A stretch of DNA of 64,000 nt from Sanderia malayensis. Taxonomy: Eukaryota; Cnidaria; Scyphozoa; Semaeostomeae; Pelagiidae. Positions 9,989-24,900 of the stretch are shown here, piece after piece. The stretch lies in contig RQOL01000824.1 of assembly GCA_013076295.1 (NCBI GenBank), positions 3,348,001-3,412,000 of the forward strand, given 5' to 3'. Positions within the stretch are counted from its first letter, which is position 1; the number at the start of each line of letters is the position of its first letter. The notes under the pieces are model-generated. The model did no database searches. It worked only from the letters and a program-made list of their open reading frames with translations, and had not been told where the DNA came from. The translations under genes were made by a program, and so were the position numbers.

Positions 9989-12900
9989 CTACAAGTAGAC
10001 ACAAGAACGTTACAGATTGATGTTTCAGTGCTGATGCACTTTGCAAAGGCTCTGCGGAAACGGAAGATCCGTGCGGAGGATATCAAAAAGCCTCTGCGAA
10101 GGAAATGGCGCCAAATCGTAACAGTACGTGATGAAATGAAAATTTGGAGTTGATGCCCGCATATAAGAACCTGCAAATTTCGCATCCATCCCATTGTTAA
10201 AAACAATAGGCTATTGCTTTTAACAATAAGCTATTATTTCGTCCGTTGTTTTAAGCGGAAATATCATCATGGATGCTCTTGATCCATGATGATAGGGTTT
10301 TACTGTACAACTAGAACAACTAGACTCAGGCAAAATCAAAGAGAAACATTTTAGCTGACTATCAATTTCAATGTATTCTGAATAACTTTTTCTCCAACAC
10401 AACTGAAGAAAGTTAGTAACTAAAAAACTCTAAATCTAAAACGAAAACTAAATACTTAACTAAATCTAAGCGTCTAGCAGGTTTGACTAGTTTGACTAGT
10501 TCTCAATGACGGTAAAACCTGTTTCAAACTATCCAGCTATTGCAAATACGCCTAAGTGCTTCAATGCGCTTCAAGACAACGCACCCAATGCAACTGAGGA
10601 ATCTGCAAAGAAAAAGTCTGAGGCTTTAAGCCTTAATATATCACCAAGCTTCAGATGCTATAATAACCAGTAATAAAATCCGGAGCAACCAGTCATACAC
10701 TGGCCAGCATTATAAGGTATTGCTCAAGTATGCTATTCCACATTTTATCGTAAAGCGAGCCAGAATATTTGGTTACATGGAGAGAAGGTTAAAGCGAAGC
10801 AGTTTGCCACAGGGCAGAAGCTTAATTCGTTTTACAGGGAAGACCATAGCATCAGGAATTTGGTATATTAGAAAATCTAGCTCAATAAATAAGAAAAAAC
10901 AATAAAAAAAGGAATAAACAATAAATAAACAATAAATAAGGAGGAATAAATAAAAGCCTTACCATTCTGCAACGTCATATTCGTTTAATTTCAAAAGAAC
11001 ATCTTGTCCCTCGGCCATATTCTTCGAATAGGCCGGCAGCACGCCACCAGCATCGTGGCAATTCCGTTTCAGTCGCACTGGTTTGGGAGTGTATTGTTTG
11101 CCGCGCGCCGAGCCTCGTACTGCGGCCGCGGCACCTGAAGCGAGGTCAAGCACGCCGGCAGCTGGTTTGGCCACCGTGCCAACAATGCCTTTACCAATGC
11201 CAGTAAAGAAGCCCTGCAATAAGACAGTTTCTGAATCAAACAGAATTCACGTCCTAAAACATGCTACCTTGATAATGATTGATCATTGATTAATCATTAA
11301 TCATTAATCATTAATCATTAATCATTAATCATTAATCATTAATCATTAATCATTAATCATTAATCATTAATCATTAATCATTAAACATTAATTAAGGTAT
11401 ATAAATGTCTGTACATGGATTCACATGTTTATAAAGGTATCCGCATGTCTTTGAATATGTTATTACTTTCTAAAAAACAATATGCGGAAAAACGTCGTTG
11501 AGGTGCATAGAGGCGTCCAACCATACGAAAAAGGCTATCAATCAGTAACCCTGGGCTCTACTCAACCCACTCCCCTTTAAACAATGTTGTTCTCTCGATC
11601 AAGCCCTCGTGGTCAACATGCGTATGAAATTTTGTCAATATTTTATATGCCTTCCTCTGGAGGCGACATTGTTTGGGGAGTAGTGGGGTGATGATGGGTA
11701 CATCAAATGACACAGAGTGTCCCAGAACTTCCGTACACTCATGTACAAGGGTGCAGAAGTCCGATAAGTAAACACAGAGGTCTACACATAGTTTATCAGA
11801 GGTCTACGCATAGTCTATGAGAGGTCTACACATAGTTCCTTTCATAGACTATGGTCTACACGGCCATTGCAATGAATCAAATCTCAGGGAGCATGGCATA
11901 TTTAGTATAAATAATTGCGTACTTGGACTCCTTTTTTGTTCGCTCCTTCAATCGGTTGTGTTACCATGCTTGTCAGCCCCCCGATCACACCCATACCGAG
12001 CCCCTTGAACCCCGCGAGTAGATGATCTCCACTGCTGCTACCGCGCCCTGCCCGCATCCACCCGCGAGATTCCTGCAGTCTACTATCCATAGAGGCACTC
12101 CACAGGCCGTCGGCAATAGAACCTGTCATCTACAAATCAATGAATAAATAATTTATCGAGCATTGTCTGGAAAATACGCTATTACAAATATAGGATCGGG
12201 TCAAGTATATCAATTCGGGCAAAAAGCTTGATTATAAATAAAATCACCAGAAGTTTCATTTTCAAAAGAAAGACAAGATCTAAATTTTTCTTTCTTAAAA
12301 CTATATATTCGACTACACGAACGAGTAGTCATCTTGTCTTTCTTTTGAAAATGAAGCTTCTGGTGATATTATTTATAATCGGGTCAAGTAATTGACGGAC
12401 GGAGGAATGGTGGAATCAATTGACAGACCGAAGAATGGTGGAATGAAATGACCAGAAAATCAATGCATTGTTTAATCAAGTGATTCAGGAATCGTGAGTC
12501 CAAGCAATCGTCATTCAATCCATGGCAGTGAACTTACAAATAAATACAAAGCCGCATACAAATGGAGCAGCATCAGGGAGAAATACCTTTGCTGCGGTGT
12601 CAGACAGACCATGTGCGACGTTGACAATCAGACCACCCAAATTTCCCCTTTTGACCAACGCTTCCATTCCAGTTGACACGTCATGCAGCAAGCCCATAGG
12701 GTTGCCAAGTATGTCAAGAGAACCCAACACACTGGCAGCCTGGCTACGGATTACCTGTGGAGTAAAGAAACGCGAGCTCAGTACAGTGGAGCATTGACGC
12801 AAAGAACATTGACGGAATTCTCAAAACTCATTCGTGAGATTGTTAGAAGACTCCCCTATGGTCATTCCTATTTCAACCAATCAAGATTTGATGCCTCATG

Positions 12901-15900
12901 TTTCTTGAAGGGAGCAAGAAGATAATTCTTTATGAGAACATCGTTGAACAGAGAGTACATGTACATGTTGCATGTACTATAAGGCAGGTCAAGGTTCCAG
13001 ATGTCTAATTGGCTATAACGGGAAACTCATCATGTGATGAGTATGGCTCGTTACATCAAAACTCCTATCAACTTATGACGGATGCTTGGAGAATAAAAGG
13101 GAAGATGGGGGTACCGGGGGGGGGGGAGAAAAGTTGAAGCTTACGTCGCTGTAGTGACGTTGCAGTTGTTGAAATATGACCGATGTTGTTTCAAACAAAT
13201 GCTCTCTTCTAAAATTGCCTGGAATGAAATTATGACAATAAAATTTACTACCAAAGTAACAAGTAAAATAGAGCAAAATTTTAATAGATTTAATCATGGC
13301 AGAAGTACAGAAAAGGAAAGACTGTTACTGAGTTTCGTTGCAGAGCACTCATCAGGTTGACTAACTTCTGGTACTAAAGCTGTACTGTACATCTATCACT
13401 ATATGCCGGTATTATCATTGATGTGATTCAACCACACTAGCTTACTGTTCTTCTGTTGCCTTGAGCAAAGATTTCAGCTTGCAAGGTTTTAACCCAAGGG
13501 CTCTTATATTATAAACGAGTGTTTACTGTAGCTAAAGAGCCAAGTCCTTCAGCAAAAGAGGCAGTTTTATTTCCAAGTCCTTTAGAAGCTAAAAGACTTG
13601 GAAATAAAACAAGTTGTTAACAAGAGCAACGACAACAACTTGAGACTTACTTAGCTCAATAATGGCATCTTCTAGACTAATAATCGGAACATGTAGACTC
13701 TTTTTGATTTTCTGCAAATCAGGTGTGAGACGACCAACAGTCAACAGACTGAGTTTAGCCTCGGATTCACCCAGCACCAGCCTCTCAAAGTACATCTTTC
13801 TGCCACTGCGATGTTGGCTCTGAACATCAGATAATCTAGCAGGGAAATTAACCAAGCGTTAGCATTTCGACAGGGGCAAGAGATTCCGTTGCATTGAAAT
13901 TCCAAACAAGACAGTAGATTGGAGTGAGCCATCTGTGATTTCAGATCGTTTAAGTCGTGAGATACCTTACCCTCTGGGAGTACCACAAACTAAGTTGTTT
14001 ATCAAGGGAAAAAATGAAAATCAGGGGTGAAAGCTCTTCAAGAAATAGGCATCTACATACTGAAAATTCATCGCTGTACAGTGATTTGTTTTGGGATAAC
14101 AAAGTTTATCAGGGGGTTAATGCTGCTGTAAATTTTACCGTTGGTTGGTGTGAATATCAAAGTCCTCCGACTTGAGATCATCGCTGTCGCCATTTCCATA
14201 CCCGAAGAACTGCAGTAATTTAAGCAGTGTCCTGTCTTCCAAGAGGATCGTCATCTTACGAATGCTGAAGTCGAATTTCTAAAGTCAAACATGATAAGCA
14301 GTGATTTGACTGATGATTGCATGAATAACAACAAGTTTCTGCGTGTAGGAAACGTAGAAATATAAAGGTTCATCCTGCCTTCTTGCATATGAGACAATGG
14401 GGAAAATAATGGCTTATTGTTTTAAAACAATAGTCTGCCACAAAAAGAATCGCTTCTCACATACGGAAAACGATTATCGTAGACACCTAAATATATAGTA
14501 GACTTCAAAAAATGCTGGACTTGGACTTCAACAAATGCTAGACTATGTAGTAGACTTCAACAAATGCTAGACTTGGACTTCAACAAATGCTAGACTATGT
14601 AGTAGACTTCAACAAATGCTGGACTTGGACTTCAACAAATGCTAGACTATGTAGTAGACTTCAACAAATGCTAGACTTGGACTTCAACAAATGCTAGACT
14701 ATGTAGTAGACTTCAACAAATGCTAGACTTGGACTTCAACAAATGCTAGACTATGTAGTAGACTTCAACAAATGCTAGACTATGTAGTAGACTTCAACAA
14801 ATGCTAGACTTGGACTTCAACAAATGCTAGACTATGTAGTAGACTTCAACAAATGCTGGACTTGGACTTCAACAAATGCTAGACTATGTAGTAGACTTCA
14901 ACAAATGCTAGACTTGGACTTCAACAAATGCTAGACTATGTAGTAGACTTCAACAAATGCTGGACTTGGACTTCAACAAATGCTAGACTACATAGTAGAC
15001 TTCAACAAATGCTAGACTATGTAGTAGACTTCAACAAATGCTAGACTTGGACTTCAACAAATGCTAGACTATGTAGTAGACTTCAACAAATGCTGGACTT
15101 GGACTTCAACAAATGCTAGACTATGTAGTAGACTTCAACAAATGCTGGACTTGGACTTCAACAAATGCTAGACTATGTAGTAGACTTCAACAAATGCTAG
15201 ACTTGGACTTCAACAAATGCTAGACTATGTAGTAGACTTCAACAAATGCTGGACTTGGACTTCAACAAATGCTAGACTACATAGTAGACTTCAACAAATG
15301 CTAGACTATATAATGGACTTCAACAAATACCAGACTATATAATGTACTGATATGGACTTGATTAAACGCATGAGTTCAACCTCATAGTCTTGAGTGGTAA
15401 TTAATGTATGGTTTACTTACACGGTAGACATCGATGTTGAAAAACGGGTTCTTCTCTTGGCAGATAGATAACTCTATTGCCACTTGCTCCTTGGTATTTT
15501 CTGATTTTGAAGACGAGGGAGTAGGAAATAATAGGACTGGATATGAGCAACCAAACAGTTGGTTATCGATCTGTAATGATAATGATAGAGCCGTTGTTGC
15601 TATTTGGTAACATGTTCTTTGTCAATGAAAAGATCAGAGACCAAGAGAATGTGATTTAACACAAGATAATTAGAGAAGGAGAGGTCAGAGAAGAAGTAGA
15701 TAAAAAGAAGGTAATTAGAGAAAGAAAAGTTAGAGAGAAAATAATTAGAGAGGGAGAAATTAGCAAGGTAGGTAGATAAAGAAAATGTAATAGAGGCAAT
15801 AGAAAAGGGAGAGGGTGGAGAGAGAGGGGGGTTAGAGGAAAGACAATTAGAGAGAGGGGTTAGAGGAAAAATAATTAGAGAGAGGGGTTAGAAGAAAAAT

Positions 15901-18900
15901 AATTAGAGAGAGGGGGTTAGAGGAAAAATAATTAGAGAGAGAGGGGTTAGAGGAAAAATTATTAGAGAGAGGGGGGTTAGAGGAAATATAATTAGAGAGA
16001 GAGGGGGGTTAGAGGAAAGATAATTAGAGAGAGAGAGGGGTTAGAGGAAAGATAATTGGAGAGAAGGGGAGTTAAAGAAAGGAAAGGGGGTAGTTAGAGA
16101 GCTTGAGAGAGAATAGCATACCTGTAAATTACCGACAACGAACTCAATTGAATTGTTCTTGCGGTTGCTCAAGTAGTTGAATTGGATTCTATTGAAGGTT
16201 GCGAATAGAATCTCCTCCGGTGTCGAATTGATCACTGACAAACCAATGCCATGTGCAAGGCTAATGTTGAGCTGATAAAAAGAAGTTAATAAATGAGACA
16301 TCCTAAATAGCAGAAAAACTCTATTGCAAAACAATCAAGGTATCTAACGTGCCAGGGGGTAATGTTATTGTCAATAATGTTACCTCAAGTTCGGGGTCAA
16401 ATGGGGATGCTTGCGCTGATAACGTGAAGTACTGTGAGGAATTGACACTTTTTTCAACTAGCGTCCAGTCCTTGTCGTCATCGTACATCTAAACAAAGAT
16501 CAAATACGAATACTTTACGATGGAGAAGAGAAACATATGACAATCTGATGCATCTGCGAGTTAATTAAACCAAGGATGTCCATCATTATATCATGAAGCA
16601 TTTCAACACGTAAGGTGGAGAGTACACTGTACATGAAGTAGTTTACCGTAAATCCTCGAATAAGCCCCCGGGGGCTTATTTGCAAAAACGAAATTTTAGC
16701 TAAATTATTGTTCAATATTAAGTAAAATAAAAGCTATACAATGCAGCCAATCAATAAAGTTATTGGTTTAAACTTGCTGTTATTTACAATACATTCACTA
16801 AAAAACTTCAATGTCTGGAAACTTGAGCTCAATATCAATGATTATCAGGATGGGGGCTTATTCGAGGGGAGGGCTTATTCAAAGGTGGGGGCTTATTCGA
16901 GGATTTACGGTAAGGGACAAGAGGTTCTATTTGTTACAAACAGAGACATTTGCATGGACGAGGAGAGAGGAATCAGAGGTTCCATTGCTCACAGCCAATC
17001 TCTAAGATAGGATTACTATTTTCAGCATTAAAAGCAATACGCTCACCATGTCATCATATGCGTCTGTTATCCGGATCACTCTAGTCGGACCGTCCGTTGT
17101 GATCCGCACTACGAGAGCACCGGAACCTGGTCTCAGCTTGTGTTTGCACAGACAATTCTCTGCAGGCATCTTGCTCAAACTCTGCCTTCGCAGGGGTGCA
17201 AGTACAGCTGCGCAGCCTAAAAACAAACATCATTCATAATGATGAGAAGGGTGTCTCTCGCAACGCCGCACCTTTAACCCCTGTTAGCAACACGATAAAC
17301 CCCTCTCTATTATAATCAAACAATCAAACGCTAAACAGGCAAACTCGAGCATTTTCAAAAGTATTCGTCAGAGCTGAAGGTTAGGGTTAGGGTTAGGGTT
17401 GTGAAGGTTCAAGCTCACGATATCAAGGATACAGTCAAGATACAGTCTAGTATGCATCTCAGAATCAATTTACGAAAAAACTGACTGGAAAAACAGAATC
17501 CAACCTTCTCTGAGCCCATTGACGCCGTCCTGTGGTCTCACCGCCATATTAGGCAGGCTGCACTTTAGTAGACCATCCTGAAACGGTGATGATAAATGTA
17601 AGATTAATAATCAACATTTCATTTCATTTTAAATGAAATGTTGATTATTAATATAATATATTACAAAATATTACAAAAATATTTCGCCACATCAGGAGTT
17701 TCTTCAACTAAAAATTAATTAAACAATGAAGCAATTGGGGATGATTTTGGAGTTATGAAGGAAACATAACAATAATAATAATAAATAATAATTCCGAATT
17801 TTTATACAGGATATAAAATTTAATGTTGTGAACATTGCAATTGATATCCTGTATAAAAATTATATGTATATTGATATTGCAATTATCCTGTCCAAAATAA
17901 AAGTGATTATAAACCTAGATACAAGTATTAACTTTGCTACAGCAAAAGGTATTGGTTACTCAAGTTATGGTTTCACTAATCGAGAATACACAATACAGAA
18001 AAACAAGCCATACAAACTTACCTCCAAACACCATGTTTGCGTCAAAACTCTTTGTGGATCCGATTTCACGAGGACGAGATGTGCAAAGCCTCGTTTCTCT
18101 GTATAATTCGATTGTATATCCAAAACGAGGCACTTGCTGGCTTTCGGTGACTTCTGTCGCGGGTCATGCGGTGATGACGATCCTACATGAAGTAGTTGAC
18201 CCTTGGCATTCATTCTCCACAATTGTGATCTCTTATGCAAAACCTGTGTAAGAGATGTTCACAGCATAACACCCTGGAGCTCGAGTAATCAACATTGAAA
18301 TACGACACAAATAACCCTTAAGCACGGGGGTAGGCTAGAAAATAAAACGCCTAGTACGTACCCCTGAATATGTGTGCATTCGAGATGATTGTTAATAAAC
18401 TGTATGGATATTCCAGGGGGTGATTATAGGATCGATTACTCACCTTCCTACTCAAAACAACTCTATGACCGTCGACAACATCGAGAACGAGGTTTCTGTC
18501 TTCGAAGTTGGAATTGAGGCTGACGAAATTGCCATGACAGCAATCATCCGTCATGCATTGGTAACTGAAAGAAAACAATTTCAAAATTATAAACGTTCAC
18601 AATGAAGGACAACATAAAACATCAAAAGAACAAGTCGAAACAGACTTCATCCCTGGATGAAGTCTGTCTATGAGGGATGAAGTTGCTTTGAACTGTTCAC
18701 ATTATGAAGCAGTTCAAAGCAACCAGGTGTTCAGTTTATTATAATGTGAAGTTACGTTGAGGAAGGGGAGATGGTTAGGACGTTATATGGAAATTCCATT
18801 GTATCACTCACGGAGCAAACGTCTTTCCGAATCCAATGAAAATGGCGTTTTGATAGTAGAGTCGTGGCGAGTCGTCCGACAGTCGCATCATGTTGTACGT

Positions 18901-21900
18901 CTCTGACATTTCCTCAAAAACACTCAAAGTCAACTTGGCGTCCAAACTCGGCTCATGCAGTGCGTAGGAAACTTGAAAATAAAAGATATTATGTTTAATC
19001 CAAAGCATACCTACGTTGTCTAGTGCAGAACGTTAATTCTACATAGACAAATAATGACATGCATATATGCATACGAATCCTGTGAGTGCGAAACGCAGCT
19101 TCTAGCCTCGTTATAGGAAAGTTATAACTTCAATGAGCGCTTTAAGCACCCTGATGTACCGTATATCCTCCGTTAAGCGCCGGGGCGTTTATTTAATTTT
19201 CTGAGGTCTTAAAAAAAGGGGGTTTATAAGAGGAAGACGCTGTGGGGAAGAAGTGGGCGTTTCATTAAGGATTCACGGTAACTGAATTTGAGCTATTCAG
19301 AATACAAATATTGAAATGATTATTATTGTTACCACTGTGTTTTGACTTGAGCAGCGATCTGGTTGATGATGCACACTTTTCTTGCCAAAACATCACATCC
19401 ACCTATTCAAACACAATCAACAGTAGAGTAGAAGCGTTTTCATGTAAAAACCTTTCAGTTCGCATAACTGTTTCCTTGGATAGCTTATTATTCATTCTCT
19501 GCTTATTTGTTATGATATAACAAGTGTCTCTAGGTCAAACTACATGTAGCAAGCCTACAAAATACTTTCTGCCTTTTCATAAAATTTTCTATAAAAAGAC
19601 TCTATCTATACAAATTGTGCATTCAGCTTATGCTCAAATAACAATAGGCTACTGTTTCTTCTATTGTTCAAACACAATAGGCTACTGTTTCTTCTATTGT
19701 CTTGGGATAAAACTTTAGTCTAACGATTTTTATAAAAATCGGCTCTTCTATGCGGGTTTCTACTGTAGCTGATACAAATTTGCAAAACTGTGGCCAGTAT
19801 TTGGGTCAGTGTAAATCAGGCATCACTCATGATAGCACTATACGCAGCAATCTTCGAATCATATGTCCAAGTTAACCCCCGTGAAAAACATCAAAAAAAG
19901 TATCCCTCCACCGCAATGCATCAATTTTCAGGGGGGGTAATAGTGCTTTATGGACTAAGGTTCACCTGTGACATGTTGTCAATTCGAAACGGAGGCGGAA
20001 AATCGTCCGTGTCGGTGAGAATCACGTGATACGTTGCACCTTGCAGAACTACCTCCACGCGTAAGAATATGAAGCAGCAATTCTCATTGGTCCTAGAAAG
20101 TAATGACGCGTTTCAATTGGCTGTTGTGGGATACTTTAAGACTGGAGCGACGTAAAATCCGGGTGAAATGTGAGGCTTACCTCATATTGATGTGGAAAGA
20201 ACCTTCTTTGTCGATCTTAAAGCCACCCGACCAATGGCAATAGTCGATATCGTGTAACCTAAAAGAGAAGCAAGCCAGAAAATCAACCCTCGCATTCTCT
20301 AGAACGTTCGTGTAAATATTCAACTTTTGGGGACCTGAGCCACCTTAACCAGCTCGCTCCGCAATTTTATCTGCAGCAAGATCCCAATAGCTCGAACCTC
20401 AAAGGGGTGGTTTGAGTTAACTAATGTTCGAGTTATCAAGGGTTTGGAAGTAGTAGCGAAGTTTTCAAGCGGAAAACAAATTGGTTGCAGACTGGAACCA
20501 ACTTGTTCAAAGAAAAAATTTTCCTGCCAACTATTCATTACACAACTCATCTATAACTATACTAGGAGACATTGTATTTGCGTGACCTCAGAAAACTGGA
20601 ACTTTCAGTTATCCGAGGTTCGAGCTATCGTGGGTTCGAGTCTTTGAGTATGAGATGTATTGTCAACGCAATACATCTCATACTGCTTATGTGTATGAGA
20701 CTGATATGCGTTGACAATACACCTCCACACTGAGATGTATTGTCAACGCAAACGAGTTATCTTTCTTATAAAGGTAGCCCCAAAGAGAGATTCAACTGTA
20801 TGTTCATGCAATACCATACTATGCAACGAATTTCCAAAGCTAACCCTTTTCATCGGAAAAACTCTCTACAACAATTCTTTGGCCTATGAAGTATCGTAGC
20901 AGTGACTTACCTGACGCATAGCAACGGGTCGAAATCAGAGCGAGGCCAATGAAAGAGGGTTATTGCTTCAGGTAAACTGACAATGCAACCATCTGGCGTA
21001 GTAGTTCCCTGCAAAGCAAAATAAACAATAGGTTACTGAGTTACAATATATGTACTGTATGTAGTCATATAGAGTATATATATGTATGTGATGTATGTAA
21101 TGTAATGTATGTATGTAATGCAATATATGTACTGTATGTAGTCATATACAGTATATATATGTATGTAATGTATGTAATGTAATATATGAAATGTATGTAG
21201 TCAACGAGTGTTCAAGTTAACCGGTTAATGCGCTGGGTCTACAACGCTAATCAAGTTTCTGGCTCACCAATGTGATGAACACTGCCATACAGGGCAATTC
21301 AATTGAAATTGAAAAATGAGATGACACACCTTTCCTTTGACGACATGTCGCTGTGCAAAAGCAAGTGTGTGTTGACTTCGATTCTCAAGATGATATTTCG
21401 TTACAAATGAAACGATTCTAGTACAGGACAATTGGCCTTTGCCAACGCAGGAGTCAATACCAATATCAAACGTACTAAACAGAACAAAAGAGCGATGTTA
21501 GATTCGTAGGGCGCAACAGAAACATATTGCTAATAAATGACTGTAAAAAACAATAACATATAAAGAATGCTTACATTTCTGGTTTGTTAGAGCCTTGACG
21601 AACATAAAGTGTTCTGTGGTCTCGAACAACTTCCAATGAAAACGAATGGCCCCTGAAATAAAGGGTATTCTCTAACTATACACTCTCTAATTACACACTC
21701 CCTATAACTTTCCTGTAAGAGCGTCTAATTACCCTATCTCCAATCGAATTCCCTCCCGATGTCCAATCTCTAATTAACATGAACTGCAATCAAAGAGGTT
21801 TTAATTTTCTTGTCCCTGTTTACATACTTCTCTCCTTGCATAACATTTATAGTTTACAGTTTTACACGTCTCCAACAGTCTCCCACCCCACTACATAGCA

Positions 21901-24900
21901 TAAAATTTGTAACGCATTTATAAGACCGCAAAACTGATTACTTAAATACTGCATATCTTACCAAACAGGAAGGCATGTTTGGTCAGGATTGAGTCCTTTT
22001 CCAACTCTCATCTGACATCTAAACATTGATTCTTCTTCGATGTATGAGAAGAGTAGAGGCGTTAAACTTCGGGCCTTCTCGTGTTCCTCGAACTGCCCAG
22101 ATGCGTCGAAGGTCTCGCCTTCTCGTCGGAATATAAGTGGAATGCCAGTCTTGTTCACCAACCAATATGGAGAGAAGACAGAGATCTGGGAACAAAGAGA
22201 CGTCATTGCATCATCATCATTAGTGACGTATTTCGTCTGTGTGAGCAGACATTACGCTGTTTACTACAGCCTTCTAAGCTTGGCGATTTTGTACAGTGTT
22301 TTCTACGTTCTCTTCTTTGTATACACCAACGTTCTGCAGGTCATTGCAAATGGAAATGGGCATTGCAAATGTGCAAATGGGCAAAACTGTGTGGTTGAAA
22401 ATACAGCCATCCCATGGGTAAATCCTCGAATAATCCCCACCCCCGAATGCCCCCTCGAATAAGCCCAACCCACCTACTTTACAAATGCCCAAGGAAGAGG
22501 TCCCCCAAGGAACCTTATTCGAATGCGAAGGACATTTAATTTACAACACCAAAAGAACCGATGATTTATTTAGACAAGGGTGGCAATGAAAAGGTTGCCC
22601 TTGACTAACCAATTGATTGCAAAATGGTCCTCCTTTGCATAAACATTGAATATAGCTCATTGCAGTTAAATAAAAGAAACGGATGGTAATCATGTCATTG
22701 TTATGACCTTTGAGGAAAATTGGTCATGCTTTAAAAGAATGCCCCCCTTAAATAATAGGCCACCCCTTAAGTAAGTTCCAACCAAAAAAATCAGTTAAAA
22801 GCCAAACCTTGACCATGCTAAGCTCGTGCTCAATTTTCAGATTCAATATGATTGGCCTCTCGTGTAAGTCCTGCAGTTTAATGGGAATGATAGCAGGCTC
22901 CACTCTGTACCGAGTCGAGATTCGTACATACTCAAAACGAGGGTGACTTTCGAATGAAAATCCAATTTCGAATATGTTCCTCGAGTCGACCTAAAAATTA
23001 AAAACAAGAGCAACCAATTTAAAGAATTATTACTGTTGTATAGACTCACCAGTTTGCGTCCCTGTGCATCACTCGTCTCGTTTTGCTCGCTCGCCGAGTT
23101 ACGAGCGAGGCACAGGGACGCAATGTAGTGAGTCTAACGGCTGTATAGAAGCAAGATAAAAAACTACTTCTCTTCAGCATAATAATAACTTTTCTGCTGG
23201 TATAAAGCTACATCTTTGCTGCGACTTCTAGCAATATATTGAGATACTTCTCTACCACATATCAACCTAATTCTCTGACACACACCCAGCTATTTCTTTG
23301 CCACATATCCAACTAATCCTCTTCCACAAACCCAGCTAATTTTCTACTATACATCCAGCTATTCCCCAGGTGTAAAGTTATACAATTAGCCTCGTACTCA
23401 CTTCATGCAGTGGCATTGATTTTCCAGGCTTGATCCTCTCTCTCGTCGACACATCCTTGATGACGTAAGATAGCTCCACGGGAAGGAGGTTGACCAACAG
23501 AAGATGATGCACGATATTAATGACGTGGCCAGGATGAATAAACGCCTTCTTGTCGACGGTCTCGATGAAGCTCGGTGACTTCTCAACTGGAAAACCCTCA
23601 CGCGTAACGAAGGAACAAAACCTACGGTATAAATTTCATCTGCGAGTCTATCATTGTGAAAATGCGATTCCCTGGCTTCATAGCAGATACAATTAAAAGC
23701 CAAAACAATAGCTCTGCTTTAAGGGGGTCGCTACATATGATTACAAAAGGTATTAAACCATATTAAGATGCTGTTTTTAAATGGTCTGCATCGTGGTTTG
23801 CATTCAAGGCAACGTTATCTCTAATACAGTGAACATCCGCATATAAGAACCTGTGAATTCTGCATCCAGCCTATTGTTCAAATACAATAGCCTATTGTGA
23901 CTTCTATTGTTTTGAGCAGGGTTTTCAGCCTGGAAGGTACTTAATTCACTGGTTCTTATATGCGGGTGTTGCTAAAAGTAGGCAATTTTGATCATCTCGT
24001 GCAGAAATCGTGACATAATGTAATAAGCACTACCTAAATACATCATTTGCTTGCTTTCCTTGGCATTCTCTTAAATTTCCACGTCCTTCGTGAGGTTTAG
24101 TGACATCTCTCCATTCTATGCTGTCCTTACAAAAATCGTAATTGCCGGCGATTCTCGGCCTAATAAAAAGACTCCATTGCACAAGAGAAACGGGCACAGG
24201 AAGTGAGCCACCAGGACGCAGGCAAGGCAAAGACTGACCTATAAGGTAATAAGCAATCTTCATGAGCTTTGGGGTGGTAGGTGAAGCCATAAACATCGAT
24301 TACGTGGGGCTTGGGGGTCGAAAGGGGGGCCGAAAGCCCCCTAAAAATCGGATTGGGGTGACTCAGCTCCACAGGCTGAAAGAACCATGTGTTTATACTG
24401 TCGAAAAGTCACATATCAACAACATAAAACTGATGGTGGAGATTTTAATTCTCGTTCTGTTGCATTTTAATGTTTTCGTTTTCTTGTCATCTATAATAAG
24501 TGTTGTACGTGATAAAATGACCGAGAAATAGTTCCCCCAATATCTGGAAAAACTATAAATAATCGGCGCCCATGTGTTCTAGTTCAACATTCAATAACAA
24601 AGATATAGGCCATGGCTATAGAACAAATGAAGATGGACATACAACTACATTGCATGTAACCAAAGACAATCACTATAGTCTATACTATAGTGTGCACTAT
24701 AGTGTGTGATTATAATAATCTACATCAATTACCAGTGTTCTCAGCAAGATTCTCAGCCCAAATCTCAAACGGAACATTTGTCTTATTGGCAATGATGAGG
24801 GAAGACCGCACGGTGACAACTTTCCGCGCGCCTTCCAGCGAAACGGAGAAAACAAGGCGGACGGCTTGTAATTTTAACAGCTGCGGAAATAAACACAGGT

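Noticed and set aside
9989..10206. Extension of the frame upstream of VPS13D exon 73
   Set aside because: A TAG acceptor at 9990-9989 and the phase-2 exon 72 donor place the exon start at 9988. The upstream reading matches nothing in VPS13D.
22040..22462. 140-codon plus-strand frame with a hydrophobic stretch
   Set aside because: It overlaps VPS13D exon 52 in antisense and then runs into an ACCGTAAATCC-type repeat fragment.
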